Positions 34,121 to 41,725 of a DNA stretch of 64,000 bases are shown here, piece after piece; the stretch's first letter is position 1, and each line of letters begins with the position of its first letter. A program made the translations under genes and the position numbers. Origin of the DNA: Melittangium boletus DSM 14713 (lineage in GTDB: Bacteria; Myxococcota; Myxococcia; Myxococcales; Myxococcaceae); assembly GCF_002305855.1 (NCBI RefSeq), contig NZ_CP022163.1:620292-684291 (forward strand), read 5' to 3'. The notes beneath the pieces were generated by a model, which was not told where the DNA came from, did no database searches, and was given only the letters and a program-made list of their open reading frames with translations.

Positions 34121-35560
34121 ATGGCTTCCGCACCTCGTGTCCGATTCGCACCGTCCCCGACCGGCTACCTGCACATCGGGGGCGCCCGCACCGCCCTGTT
34201 CAACTACCTCTACGCCAAGCGCAATGGTGGCGTGTTCATCCTGCGTATCGAGGACACGGATCAGGAGCGCTCCACTCCCGAGTCCGTCAAGGCCATCCTC
34301 GATGGGCTCACGTGGCTGGGCATCGACTGGGACGAGGGTCCAGGCAAGGAAGGCTCCGCCGCCCCCTACTTCCAGACCCAGCGCCTGGATCTCTACAAGA
34401 AGTACGCCGAGCAACTCATCGCCGAGGGCAAGGCCTACCGCTGCTACTGCACGCGCGAGGAGATCGACGCGCGCCGCGCCGCCGTGGAGAAGGCCACGGG
34501 CAAGCCCGGCACGTACAAATACGAGGGCACCTGCCGCGACCTGAAGGAAGCCCCCCCGGGTCGCACCGCGGTCATCCGCTTCAAGATGCCCTCGCAGGAG
34601 GGCGAGGTGACGTTCGACGACAAGGCGCTCGGGCCCATCACCAAGGCGTACTCGGACCTGGATGACTGGGTGATGCTGCGCGCGGACGGCATCCCCCTCT
34701 ACAACTACGGCTGCGTCATCGATGACCACACCATGGACATCACCCTGGTGGGACGCGGCCAGGAGCACGTCAACTCCACCTTCCCCCAGTTGATGCTCTA
34801 CCAGGCGCTGGGCTGGAAGCCTCCCGAGTTCGCCCACTTCCCGCTCATCCTCGGACCGGACCGCGAGAAGCTGTCCAAGCGCAAGCACCCCGAGGCGGAC
34901 GTGATGCTGCACAAGCGCAACGGCATCCTGCCCGAGGCATTGCTCAACTTCGTCGTCCGCCTGGGCTGGAGCCACGGCAACGACGAGGTCATCTCGCGCG
35001 AGCAGATGATCGAATGGTTCGATTTCGACCACGTGGGCACGACCTCCGGCGTGTGGAACCCGGAGAAGCTGCAGTGGCTCAACCAGCAGTGGCTCAAGCT
35101 GCTGGCCCCGGCGGTGGTGGCGGCCACCCTGGCCGATTTCCTCGTGGCCAAGGGCGTGCAGATCAAGTCGGGAGATCCCCGGCTCGAGCGGGTGGTGCTC
35201 GCCTTCCGCGAGCGGGCCAAGACGCAGCAGGAGATGGCCGACATGGCGCTCAAGTACTTCCAGCACGGCGTGACGCTGGAGGAGAAGGCCGCGGCCAAGC
35301 ACCTGACGGCCGAGTCCAAGCCCCTGCTCACCCAGGTGCGCGAGCAGGCCGCCGCGCTGCCCGAGTGGAGCGCCGCCTCGCTGGATGAGGTGGTGAAGAA
35401 GGTGAGCGAGCAGGCCGCGGTGGGCATGGGCAAGGTCGCCCAGCCAGTGCGCGTGGCGGTCACGGGCGGCACGGTGAGCCCGGGCATTGGCGAGACGCTG
35501 GAACTGCTCGGCCGCGAGGAGACGCTCCATCGCCTGGACGCGGCGCTCGCCCGGCCCTGA
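34121..35560 (+). CDS. gltX: Glutamyl-tRNA synthetase
   Basis: 479 residues from the ATG at 34121; the class-I start RVRFAPSPTGYLHIGGARTA follows at once. The HIGH motif reads HIGG and KMSKS reads KLSKR, normal for this enzyme. Other matches: RIEDTDQERS, YRCYCTREE, YNYGCVIDDHTMDITLVGRG, VNFVV-type helical region and the anticodon-binding C-terminal half. It charges tRNA-Glu with glutamate, and possibly tRNA-Gln if the non-discriminating route operates. A tRNA-Gln and two tRNA-Glu genes lie within 850 bases downstream. A terminator follows the stop codon. Confidence 0.97.
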   Translation: MASAPRVRFAPSPTGYLHIGGARTALFNYLYAKRNGGVFILRIEDTDQERSTPESVKAILDGLTWLGIDWDEGPGKEGSAAPYFQTQRLDLYKKYAEQLIAEGKAYRCYCTREEIDARRAAVEKATGKPGTYKYEGTCRDLKEAPPGRTAVIRFKMPSQEGEVTFDDKALGPITKAYSDLDDWVMLRADGIPLYNYGCVIDDHTMDITLVGRGQEHVNSTFPQLMLYQALGWKPPEFAHFPLILGPDREKLSKRKHPEADVMLHKRNGILPEALLNFVVRLGWSHGNDEVISREQMIEWFDFDHVGTTSGVWNPEKLQWLNQQWLKLLAPAVVAATLADFLVAKGVQIKSGDPRLERVVLAFRERAKTQQEMADMALKYFQHGVTLEEKAAAKHLTAESKPLLTQVREQAAALPEWSAASLDEVVKKVSEQAAVGMGKVAQPVRVAVTGGTVSPGIGETLELLGREETLHRLDAALARP

Positions 35561-35569
35561 AGTCCGCGG

Positions 35570-35615
35570 GGGCCCAGGTTGGAGTGGACACCTCCGAGCC
35601 TGGGCCCTATTGTTC
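35570..35615 (+). terminator. Rho-independent terminator after gltX
   Basis: GGGCCCAGG (35570-35578) pairs with CCTGGGCCC (35599-35607), with an inner GGAG/CTCC pairing, followed by TATTGTT. It begins ten bases after the gltX stop codon. Confidence 0.65.
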
Positions 35616-35635
35616 CGGGCCGATGACACGAGTGC

Positions 35636-35664
35636 TTGACAGCCGGAAGGGCCTTTTCTATAAG
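35636..35664 (+). promoter_or_regulatory. Near-consensus sigma-70 promoter
   Basis: TTGACA (35636-35641), a 17-base spacer, TATAAG (35659-35664). This is rare in such GC-rich DNA. It starts about 20 bases after the gltX terminator, so it should drive the small exported-protein gene and perhaps the tRNAs. Transcription should begin near 35671. Confidence 0.7.
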
Positions 35665-35682
35665 GCGCGCCCGCTCGGGGCG

Positions 35683-36045
35683 GTGGTGGCGGCCCTGTGG
35701 ACGGCGGTGGCGGCGGCGGAGGTGGTGAGCGGGGCGCAACTCCCCGATGGCTCGCAGAAGGTGGGCGAGAACAGGTATCGGGCGCCGGGAGATTTCGAGA
35801 AGACGCTGGAGTATTACAAGACGGTCTATCCAGTGAGTTCGTACCCCCGGCGAGCCATCGTCAACCAGCCGGGCGTCAAGGCGGTCCACATCAGCAACCC
35901 CTCGGGGAAGAATTTCGAGGGGCTGAACATCTACGAGGCGAATGACGAAGTTCGGCTCTACGTTGTTCCCTTGCAGTCAGCGCCGGGCAGTGGCAACAAG
36001 CCGGTGAAGAAGCCGGAACCGAAGTCCGGGAAGAAGTCGCGGTAG
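35683..36045 (+). CDS. Small exported protein of unknown function
   Basis: 120 residues if started at the GTG at 35683. An upstream in-frame ATG at 35623 exists, but the promoter at 35636-35664 lies inside that longer reading, and only 15 bases separate it from the gltX terminator, so the shorter form is preferred. The start then opens a signal-peptide-like stretch (VVAALWTAVAAAEVVSGAQ). The mature part (YRAPGDFEKTLEYYKTVYP, VHISNPSGKNFEGLNIYE) is followed by a basic Lys/Pro tail (KPVKKPEPKSGKKSR). No known family is recognised. Confidence 0.65.
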   Translation: MVAALWTAVAAAEVVSGAQLPDGSQKVGENRYRAPGDFEKTLEYYKTVYPVSSYPRRAIVNQPGVKAVHISNPSGKNFEGLNIYEANDEVRLYVVPLQSAPGSGNKPVKKPEPKSGKKSR

Positions 36046-36068
36046 ACGGACGGTTCGAAAAAAGGTAG

Positions 36069-36097
36069 TTGAAGTGGCGAAGTGGTTGCGGTACGGA
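36069..36097 (+). promoter_or_regulatory. Candidate promoter for the tRNA cluster
   Basis: TTGAAG (36069-36074), 17 bases, TACGGA (36092-36097), about 20 bases before the first tRNA. The -35 element is good and the -10 weak; stable-RNA promoters in GC-rich bacteria often look like this. Confidence 0.35.
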
Positions 36098-36116
36098 GTG
36101 GCGGCACAGCGGTTCT

Positions 36117-36187
36117 TGGGGAATCGTCTAACGGCAGGACAGCAGACTCTGACTCTGCTTATCTAGGTTCGAATCCTAGTTCCCCAG
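36117..36187 (+). tRNA. tRNA-Gln (CTG anticodon)
   Basis: 71 bases without an encoded CCA. Acceptor TGGGGAA pairs with TTCCCCA; discriminator G, as usual for tRNA-Gln. The anticodon stem GCAGA/TCTGC encloses the loop CTCTGAC, giving CTG, which reads codon CAG. T-arm CTAGG-TTCGAAT-CCTAG is normal. First of three tRNAs after gltX. Confidence 0.95.
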
Positions 36188-36210
36188 CTCGCAGTTCCCG
36201 GTTTCAAACC

Positions 36211-36282
36211 GGCCCTGTCGTCTAGCGGTTAGGACGGAGCCCTCTCACGGCTCAAACTCGGGTTCGAATCCCGGCAGGGTCA
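36211..36282 (+). tRNA. tRNA-Glu (CTC anticodon), copy 1
   Basis: 72 bases without CCA. Acceptor GGCCCTG pairs with CAGGGTC (one G-T pair). The stem GAGCC/GGCTC encloses CTCTCAC, giving anticodon CTC (codon GAG). The T-arm GGG-TTCGAAT-CCC is normal. Identical to copy 2, 122 bases on. Confidence 0.95.
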
Positions 36283-36332
36283 CTCGCAGCGAAGACGTTC
36301 AGCTTTCAGGGAAGTTGGACGCTCTGTTTCAC

Positions 36333-36404
36333 GGCCCTGTCGTCTAGCGGTTAGGACGGAGCCCTCTCACGGCTCAAACTCGGGTTCGAATCCCGGCAGG
36401 GTCA
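36333..36404 (+). tRNA. tRNA-Glu (CTC anticodon), copy 2
   Basis: Base-for-base identical to copy 1, anticodon CTC. The flanks differ beyond the gene, so the tRNA itself is the unit of duplication or has been homogenised. It is followed by the terminator at 36412. Confidence 0.95.
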
Positions 36405-36411
36405 CACCGAA

Positions 36412-36450
36412 GCGCCCGTTTCTCCTCGGAGAAGCGGGCGTTTCGCTTTT
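36412..36450 (+). terminator. Rho-independent terminator of the tRNA cluster
   Basis: GCGCCCG-TTTCTCC pairs with GGAGAA-G-CGGGCG around a 2-base loop, then TTTCGCTTTT. It begins seven bases after the last tRNA. Confidence 0.85.
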
Positions 36451-36493
36451 GCGGGCTCCGCGGGGCCGGGAACACCCGGCCCCCCTCCCGGGC

Positions 36494-37468
36494 TCAGCGT
36501 CCACCGCTCCCGAGGCTCTCGCGAAAGGCCGTCAGGGCCGAGGCCAGGTTGCTCTGGGCGCGCTGGAGGTTGCGGCGCATCAACAACGTGCGCACCCGCT
36601 CCGGCAGGGCCCGCGGTGACGAGGAGCCGAAGCCCACCAACTCCAGGCGCAGGGTGATGGCGTCCAGCAGGTCCGCCAGGTCCGCGTTGGGCCCGGCCAG
36701 CAGGACGAGATCCGAGGACGCCGACTGCAGGCGCTCGGCGATTTCCCACCAGCCGGGCGCGCCCGTCTCGAGCACCACCACGGCCGCGCCCAGCAGCGCG
36801 GGCGAGTCCGGAGGAAGGGGGACCGCCTCCAGGCCCTCGTCCAGCAAGGCGCGCAGCGCCGCGGCACTGCCCACCACCGCCACCTGCCCTCCCGGCGCCA
36901 CGCGGCTGGCGAGCTCGTAGGCGCGCAGCTGCGCCTCCATCTGCTGGCGTGCCGCGGCCGAGGCCTGTCCACCCGCCTGCAGCAACTCGGCCGCCTCGCG
37001 CGCCACGCGGCGTGCCTGTTCCCGGCCCTTGATGCGGCCCGCCCGCCGCTCCAGCGCGGCGCGGACCTTGGCGCGCACCAGCCGCAAGTCCTCGAAGGGC
37101 TTGAGGATGTAGTCGCTCGCCCCCGCGGCGAAGGCGGCGATCACCGACTCCGAGCTGGAGTAGCCCGTGATCATCACCGCCTCCAACGAGGGCTGGAGCG
37201 CCCGGGCCTCGGCGATCAGCTCCACACCGCCCATGCCGGGCAGGTTCTTGTCGGTGATGAGCACGTCGAAGCGCTGCCCGCGCAGCATCTCCAGGGCCTG
37301 CTCGGCGTCCTCGGCCAGGCTCACCACCAGGTCCGACTCACGCGCCAACAGCCGCGCACACACGTCCCGAACCACGGGCTCGTCATCCACGACCAGCACG
37401 GTCGAAGCGAGGGTTCCGCCACGCCCCTCACCCGCGCCGCCCTCGTCCGTCTCGAAGGGGAGGTCCAT
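36494..37468 (-). CDS. Response regulator with receiver domain and unknown C-terminus
   Basis: 324 residues from the ATG at 37468. The receiver (about 22-145) has VLVVDDEPVVRDVC, phospho-acceptor D73 (LITDKNLPGMGG), MITGYSS and the LKPFEDL lysine. A coiled-coil connector (RRAGRIKGREQARRVAREAAELL) leads to a ~150-residue C-terminal domain (VAVVGSAAALRALLDEG, AAVVVLETGAPGWWEIAERLQ, LVLLAGPNADLADLLDAI). This looks like a second, degenerate Rossmann-type receiver without an acceptor Asp in the usual place. There is no DNA-binding motif. It is divergent from the membrane-protein gene at 37535. Confidence 0.85.
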   Translation of the reverse strand: MDLPFETDEGGAGEGRGGTLASTVLVVDDEPVVRDVCARLLARESDLVVSLAEDAEQALEMLRGQRFDVLITDKNLPGMGGVELIAEARALQPSLEAVMITGYSSSESVIAAFAAGASDYILKPFEDLRLVRAKVRAALERRAGRIKGREQARRVAREAAELLQAGGQASAAARQQMEAQLRAYELASRVAPGGQVAVVGSAAALRALLDEGLEAVPLPPDSPALLGAAVVVLETGAPGWWEIAERLQSASSDLVLLAGPNADLADLLDAITLRLELVGFGSSSPRALPERVRTLLMRRNLQRAQSNLASALTAFRESLGSGGR

Positions 37469-37534
37469 GCATTGGAGAATCGCACAGCTCGCAACGGACT
37501 TCGAGCAGCGCCGGGGGGGACTTATGTTGCTGAC

Positions 37535-38125
37535 GTGGCGAGCTTCACGGAAGCATTGGAAGAGAACCCCGCTCCGCGTCGGCTGGGAGACGTATGGCTG
37601 CGCTATGAGCCTGGCCGTCTGCTGGGGGAGTCCCAATCCCCGTCCGTCTGGCACCGGCGGCGTCCGGCGCTGGCCATGACACTGGCCACCGTGCTCGCGG
37701 TGGTCTCCATGGGGGGACTGCTGGCGGGAGGCAGGGACGCGGCGGCCACGCTCATTCCCCTGCTGTTGGGGCTGGCCTCCGCGGCGCTGGTGGGCGTGGC
37801 GTTGCGGCTGGAGGGCCGGCTCGGACGGCGCCGCTTCGTGCTGCACTTCCGCTCCGAGCGGCTACGGATGGAACGGTTGCGCTGGGCGCCCGGGGCCACC
37901 CGCCGGGAGTGGATTCCTTTCGACGACGTCTCCGCGGTGGAGGTCGTGGAGCGGGCCACCGGACACTTCGCGCTGGTGGTGGTGTGGCGCGAAGGCGAGA
38001 CGCGAACCCGCCGCGAGGTGATGGTGGATCACATCGGGCCGGGGGAGAAGGAAGCGCTGTTCCGCGTCTGGCGCCTCCTGCACAACGCCTTCGGGCTCAG
38101 GGGGGCGGGGCTCGCCGGAGCGTGA
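37535..38125 (+). CDS. Membrane protein of unknown function
   Basis: 196 residues from a GTG at 37535 (other starts are possible upstream). Two hydrophobic helices at about 45-65 and 70-90 (AMTLATVLAVVSMGGLLAGG, AATLIPLLLGLASAALVGVAL). A cytoplasmic-looking beta-rich domain follows (RFVLHFRSERLRMERLRWAPG, WIPFDDVSAVEVVE, FALVVVWREGETRTRREVMV), similar to the PH-like domains of small membrane proteins. Its last 29 bases overlap the end of the convergent hybrid-kinase gene. Confidence 0.65.
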   Translation: MASFTEALEENPAPRRLGDVWLRYEPGRLLGESQSPSVWHRRRPALAMTLATVLAVVSMGGLLAGGRDAAATLIPLLLGLASAALVGVALRLEGRLGRRRFVLHFRSERLRMERLRWAPGATRREWIPFDDVSAVEVVERATGHFALVVVWREGETRTRREVMVDHIGPGEKEALFRVWRLLHNAFGLRGAGLAGA

Positions 38126-39254
38126 GCTCCACCTCGGTCCCCGAGCCTTGCGTCGACGACAGGCGCACGGCGCCGCCGGACTGCACCACCAGCTCCTTGC
38201 AGATGGACAGACCCAGGCCCGTGCCAATGCCCACCGGCTTGGTGGTGAAGAGCGGCTGGAAGACCTTCTCCTGCAGTTCCTGCGCGATGCCACAGCCGTT
38301 GTCCGTCACGCTGAGCACCACGTCCTGCTCCCGCGACGACCAGCGCACCTCGATGCGACCCGGCCGACCCGTGCCTTCCATGGCCTGGGCCGCGTTGACG
38401 ATGAGATTGAGCAGCACCTGGCACAGCTTCACCGGACCGAACGACACCTTCACCGGCTCGCCCATGGTGGTGATGCGGGCGCGATCACGCACTTCCGCGC
38501 GCGCCAGCTTCACCGCGAAGGACACCACCTCGGCCACGTCCGCCGAGGTCTCCATGTCCTCCCCTCGTGCCTGGGCCCGCAGACCCAGCGCCACGCCCCG
38601 CAGGTGATCCGCGCCCGACGCGAGATCCGTCAGCAGCGAGGGCAGATCCTCCAGCACACTCGCCACCTCCGGCGAGGGGTCCGACGCCAGGTGCTTGGAG
38701 GCGTACTGCACCACGCACTCGAGATCCCGGCGCAGCGAGGCCACGTTCTGGGACAGGTAGCCCACCGGGCCCATCAGCTCGTGCGCGATACCGGTCGTCA
38801 CCTGGCCCAGCGTGGCCAGACGCTCGGCCTTCATCATCCGCCCTTCCACCTCGCGGATGCGCAGCTCCAAGCGGGCGATCCGCAGACCGTCCTCGAGCGC
38901 GGCGAGCACCTCGGCCCGATCCCACGGCTTGACGAAGTAGCGGCTGACCTGACCCCGGTTCACCGCGTCGATCACCGCCTGCATGTCCGAGTAGGCCGTG
39001 ACCAGCATGCGCTTGGCGTCCGGCGCGAGCGTGCGTGCGCGCTCCAGCAGTTCCACGCCCGTCATCCCCGGCATGCGCTGATCCGAGAGGATGACGCCAA
39101 TCTCGTTGCGCTTCTGCTCTAGCAGCGTCAGCGCTTCTGCCGGGGTCGAGCAACGGAAGATGCGGAACTTCTGGCCGAAGTTCGCCTCGAACACCCTCAG
39201 GTTGAGCGCGTCGTCGTCGACATAGAGGACGGCGGGGAGGTCAGACGGATTCAT
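38097..39254 (-). CDS. Receiver-histidine kinase hybrid protein
   Basis: 385 residues from the ATG at 39254 (GAGG upstream). N-terminal receiver (about 8-125) with D58 (VILSDQRMPGMTG), TAYSD and FVKPW. A coiled coil leads to a HisKA-type helix with H158 (TTGIAHELMGPVGYLSQNV) and an intact HATPase domain (about 250-380): NLIVNAAQAM, VTDNGCGIAQ, GIGTGLGLSICKELV. Cytoplasmic, no membrane segment. Phosphorylation of the receiver by another kinase probably tunes its own activity. It is separated by ~175 bases from the DUF2795-type gene upstream. Confidence 0.92.
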   Translation of the reverse strand: MNPSDLPAVLYVDDDALNLRVFEANFGQKFRIFRCSTPAEALTLLEQKRNEIGVILSDQRMPGMTGVELLERARTLAPDAKRMLVTAYSDMQAVIDAVNRGQVSRYFVKPWDRAEVLAALEDGLRIARLELRIREVEGRMMKAERLATLGQVTTGIAHELMGPVGYLSQNVASLRRDLECVVQYASKHLASDPSPEVASVLEDLPSLLTDLASGADHLRGVALGLRAQARGEDMETSADVAEVVSFAVKLARAEVRDRARITTMGEPVKVSFGPVKLCQVLLNLIVNAAQAMEGTGRPGRIEVRWSSREQDVVLSVTDNGCGIAQELQEKVFQPLFTTKPVGIGTGLGLSICKELVVQSGGAVRLSSTQGSGTEVELTLRRAPPP

Positions 39255-39352
39255 GGAGTTCCTCTCTGGGCCAGGCCGACCAGCACACACCCACCCTTCC
39301 AACCCACTGCGCCCACTCCCCAAGAGATACCACGTCGCGCGCCAAACCCGAT

Positions 39353-39386
39353 GGGCCGTGTTTCACGGCACAACGGTGCACGGCCC
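39353..39386. other. Hairpin in intergenic region
   Basis: GGGCCGTG (39353-39360) pairs with CACGGCCC (39379-39386) around 18 bases. It lies after the stop of the small minus-strand gene at 39432 and before the hybrid-kinase start. No T-run follows on either strand, so a factor-dependent terminator or attenuator is the most that can be suggested. Confidence 0.3.
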
Positions 39387-39431
39387 TGGGGGGCAGCACC
39401 CTGTCCGGTCTCCAGCCTACCTGGGAATGGC

Positions 39432-39695
39432 TCAGCGGTGGGACGGGGAAGAAGGCAGTGTGTCCACGGCCCGTTCGGCCCCCCGCACCTGGGGTTCCAG
39501 CGCGGTCCGCACCGAGGCCAACGAGTCGAACGAGCCACTGGCGAGGGCACTCAGGCGGGACAACAGAGGCGCCGGAGCATCATTCTCCCGGGCCAGCCAG
39601 ACGAGTTGACGGCAGGACAGAGGGAAGACGGCCCCATTGAGCGCCTGCGTCAGCGCCGCGTCATCCGCCAACTCATCTGGAGAAGTGGGTTTCAT
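39432..39695 (-). CDS. Small DUF2795-type protein
   Basis: 87 residues from the ATG at 39695; upstream in-frame starts at 39707 (GTG) and 39728 (ATG) cannot be excluded. The middle (LNGAVFPLSCRQLVWLAREN ... FDSLASV) fits the DUF2795 pattern: Leu-x-Gly-x-x-Phe-Pro, a helix, then a Phe-Asp-Ser segment before a Val. Members are short helical proteins of unknown role, often in GC-rich bacteria. Cytoplasmic. Confidence 0.6.
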   Translation of the reverse strand: MKPTSPDELADDAALTQALNGAVFPLSCRQLVWLARENDAPAPLLSRLSALASGSFDSLASVRTALEPQVRGAERAVDTLPSSPSHR

Positions 39696-39874
39696 ATCGT
39701 CGTCGCTCACGGGCTGAAGGTAATCCATTCGGTGCAGGAGAGCGCGTTCTTCCTCGGTATCTCCCCAGCAAGCAGGGGAGCAAGCCACCGGACGCTTCGC
39801 TTCCCTTCCCTGTCCGCTCCCGATGCCGGCCCCCATCCTATTCGGGCACTCCCACACCGCACGAGGAGGACGAG

Positions 39875-40081
39875 ATGACGAAGAAAAACCAGGGGTATAC
39901 GGAGAACATCAAGCACGTGGGGGCGACCCGCCCCCAGCCATGGCCCGGCATCCCGGGCCGCTCGGAGGACAAGGAGACGGAACTCCCCACCGGCACCCGG
40001 CGCGCGGATCAGGCCGATGTCACCGAAGCCCAGCGCGAGCTGGAGCACGAGGTGGAGGAGTCGGAGAAGGTGCGCGAGTAG
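39875..40081 (+). CDS. Small charged protein of unknown function
   Basis: 68 residues; the ATG at 39875 has a strong GAGGAGG seven bases upstream, the main support. The product is hydrophilic and probably disordered, with an acidic helix at the C-terminus (EAQRELEHEVEESEKVRE). No cysteines, membrane segment or known motif. It is convergent with pdhC. Confidence 0.6.
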   Translation: MTKKNQGYTENIKHVGATRPQPWPGIPGRSEDKETELPTGTRRADQADVTEAQRELEHEVEESEKVRE

Positions 40082-40135
40082 TGCACCGCCCTCTCCGGGG
40101 CGGGCCGCCCGGTACGGCGGCCCGCCAGGAGGAGA

Positions 40136-41719
40136 CTAGAACAGCAACCGCATGGGGTGCTCGAGCAGCGCCTTGAGCTCCCGCAGGTACTCGGCGCCGA
40201 TGGCCCCGTCGATGACGCGGTGGTCGCCCGAGAGCGTCACCGTCATCACCTTGCGGATCACCATCTGCCCGTCGCGCACCACGACCTTGTCCGAGACGGA
40301 GCCCACCGCGAGGATGGCCGCCTGGGGCGGGTTGATGACGGCGATGAACGAGTCGATGCCGTACATGCCCAGGTTGGACACCGTCAGCGAGCCGCCCGTG
40401 TACTCCGCCGGCTTGAGCGCGCGCTTGCGAGCCCGCTCCGCCAGATCACGCGCCTCGGCGGAGATGGCCGACAGCCCCTTCTTGTCCGCGTCGCGGATGA
40501 TGGGGGTGATGAGGCCGTCCTCGATCGCCACCGCGATGCCGACATCCACCGACTCGAAGTGCAGGATGGAGTCGCCCTGCAGCGCCACGTTCATCTTCGG
40601 GTAGCGGCGCAGCGCCATCGCCGACGCCTTCACGATGATGTCGTTGACCGAGACCTTGGACTCGAGGGCCTTGGCCTCCTCGCGGATCTTCAGCGCGGCG
40701 TCCATCTCCACATCCACCGACAGGTAGAAGTGGGGCACCCCGGGCTTCACCTCGGCCATGCGCTGGCTGATGACCTTGCGCATGGTGGAGACGGGCACGG
40801 CCTTCGGCTCGGGACGCACGCCCGGAGCCGCCGCGGCGGCCGGCTTTCCGCGCGCGGCCTCGGCGGGCGCCGGAGCCTGGCTCCGCGCCGCCTCGACGTC
40901 ACGCTTGACGATGCGGCCAAGCGGACCCGAACCCTGGATCTGCGACAGATCCAGGCCCTTCTCCTGGGCGATCTTCTTCGCCAGCGGACTGGCGCGCAGA
41001 CGGCCTCCAGGCGTGGACACGGGAGCCTTGGCCTTGGGGGCCTCGGTGGTGGCCGGCTTGGAGGCAGGCGCCTTGGCCTCGGCGGGAGCGGCGGCGGGAG
41101 CCGGAGCGGCCTTCGCCCCACCCTTGCCCGCCAGGAACGCGATGGGCGCGCCCACCTTGGCCGTCTGGCCTTCCTGCACCACGATCCGGGCGAGCACGCC
41201 GTCGTCGTAGGCCTCGACCTCGAGGTTGGACTTGTCCGTCTCCACCTCGGCGATCGCCTGGCCGGAGGAGATCTTGTCCCCCTCCTTCTTGAGCCACTTG
41301 ACGATCTTGCCCTCGGTCATCGTCGGAGACATCGAGGGCATGGCGATGGCGATGCCGTCATCCCCACCGCCCGACGCGGCGGGCTGGGCCGCCTCGGCCT
41401 TGGGGGCCTCGGTCTTCTTCGGCTCGGCCTTGGGTGCCTCGGCCTTGGGCGCCGCGCTCTTGGGAGCCTCGGCCTTCTCCCCCTTGGCGCCGAGCATCGC
41501 GATGGGCGCACCCACGGTGGCCATCTCGCCCTCGGCGACGAGGATCTTCAACAGGATGCCGTCATCGTAGGCCTCGATCTCGAGGTTCGACTTGTCGGTC
41601 TCGCACTCGGCGATCGCTTCGCCAGAGGTGACCTTGTCGCCCTCCTTCTTGAGCCACTTGACGATCTTGCCCTCCTTCATCGTCGGAGACAGAGAGGGCA
41701 TCTGGATGGGCGTAGCCAT
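40136..41719 (-). CDS. pdhC: Pyruvate dehydrogenase complex E2, dihydrolipoamide acetyltransferase
   Basis: 527 residues. Two lipoyl domains (about 1-80 and 120-200), each with the lipoylated lysine in ETDKSNLE, are joined by Ala/Pro/Lys linkers. The E1/E3-binding domain follows (LRASPLAKKIAQEKGLDL, about 245-280), then the catalytic acetyltransferase domain (about 300-527) with GDHRVIDGAIGA at its active site. It transfers acetyl from lipoamide to CoA. Start ATG 41719, six bases after pdhB. It is the last gene of the E1-alpha/E1-beta/E2 operon; no E3 (lpd) gene lies in the window. Confidence 0.96.
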   Translation of the reverse strand: MATPIQMPSLSPTMKEGKIVKWLKKEGDKVTSGEAIAECETDKSNLEIEAYDDGILLKILVAEGEMATVGAPIAMLGAKGEKAEAPKSAAPKAEAPKAEPKKTEAPKAEAAQPAASGGGDDGIAIAMPSMSPTMTEGKIVKWLKKEGDKISSGQAIAEVETDKSNLEVEAYDDGVLARIVVQEGQTAKVGAPIAFLAGKGGAKAAPAPAAAPAEAKAPASKPATTEAPKAKAPVSTPGGRLRASPLAKKIAQEKGLDLSQIQGSGPLGRIVKRDVEAARSQAPAPAEAARGKPAAAAAPGVRPEPKAVPVSTMRKVISQRMAEVKPGVPHFYLSVDVEMDAALKIREEAKALESKVSVNDIIVKASAMALRRYPKMNVALQGDSILHFESVDVGIAVAIEDGLITPIIRDADKKGLSAISAEARDLAERARKRALKPAEYTGGSLTVSNLGMYGIDSFIAVINPPQAAILAVGSVSDKVVVRDGQMVIRKVMTVTLSGDHRVIDGAIGAEYLRELKALLEHPMRLLF

Positions 41720-41725
41720 ACGGTC

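Noticed and set aside
36211..36404. Twin 72-base repeats considered as a possible CRISPR or attachment site
   Set aside because: They fold as tRNA-Glu genes; no integrase or spacer pattern nearby.
41030..41460. Repeated Ala/Pro/Lys codons as a possible DNA repeat array
   Set aside because: These are the flexible linkers between lipoyl domains of PdhC.
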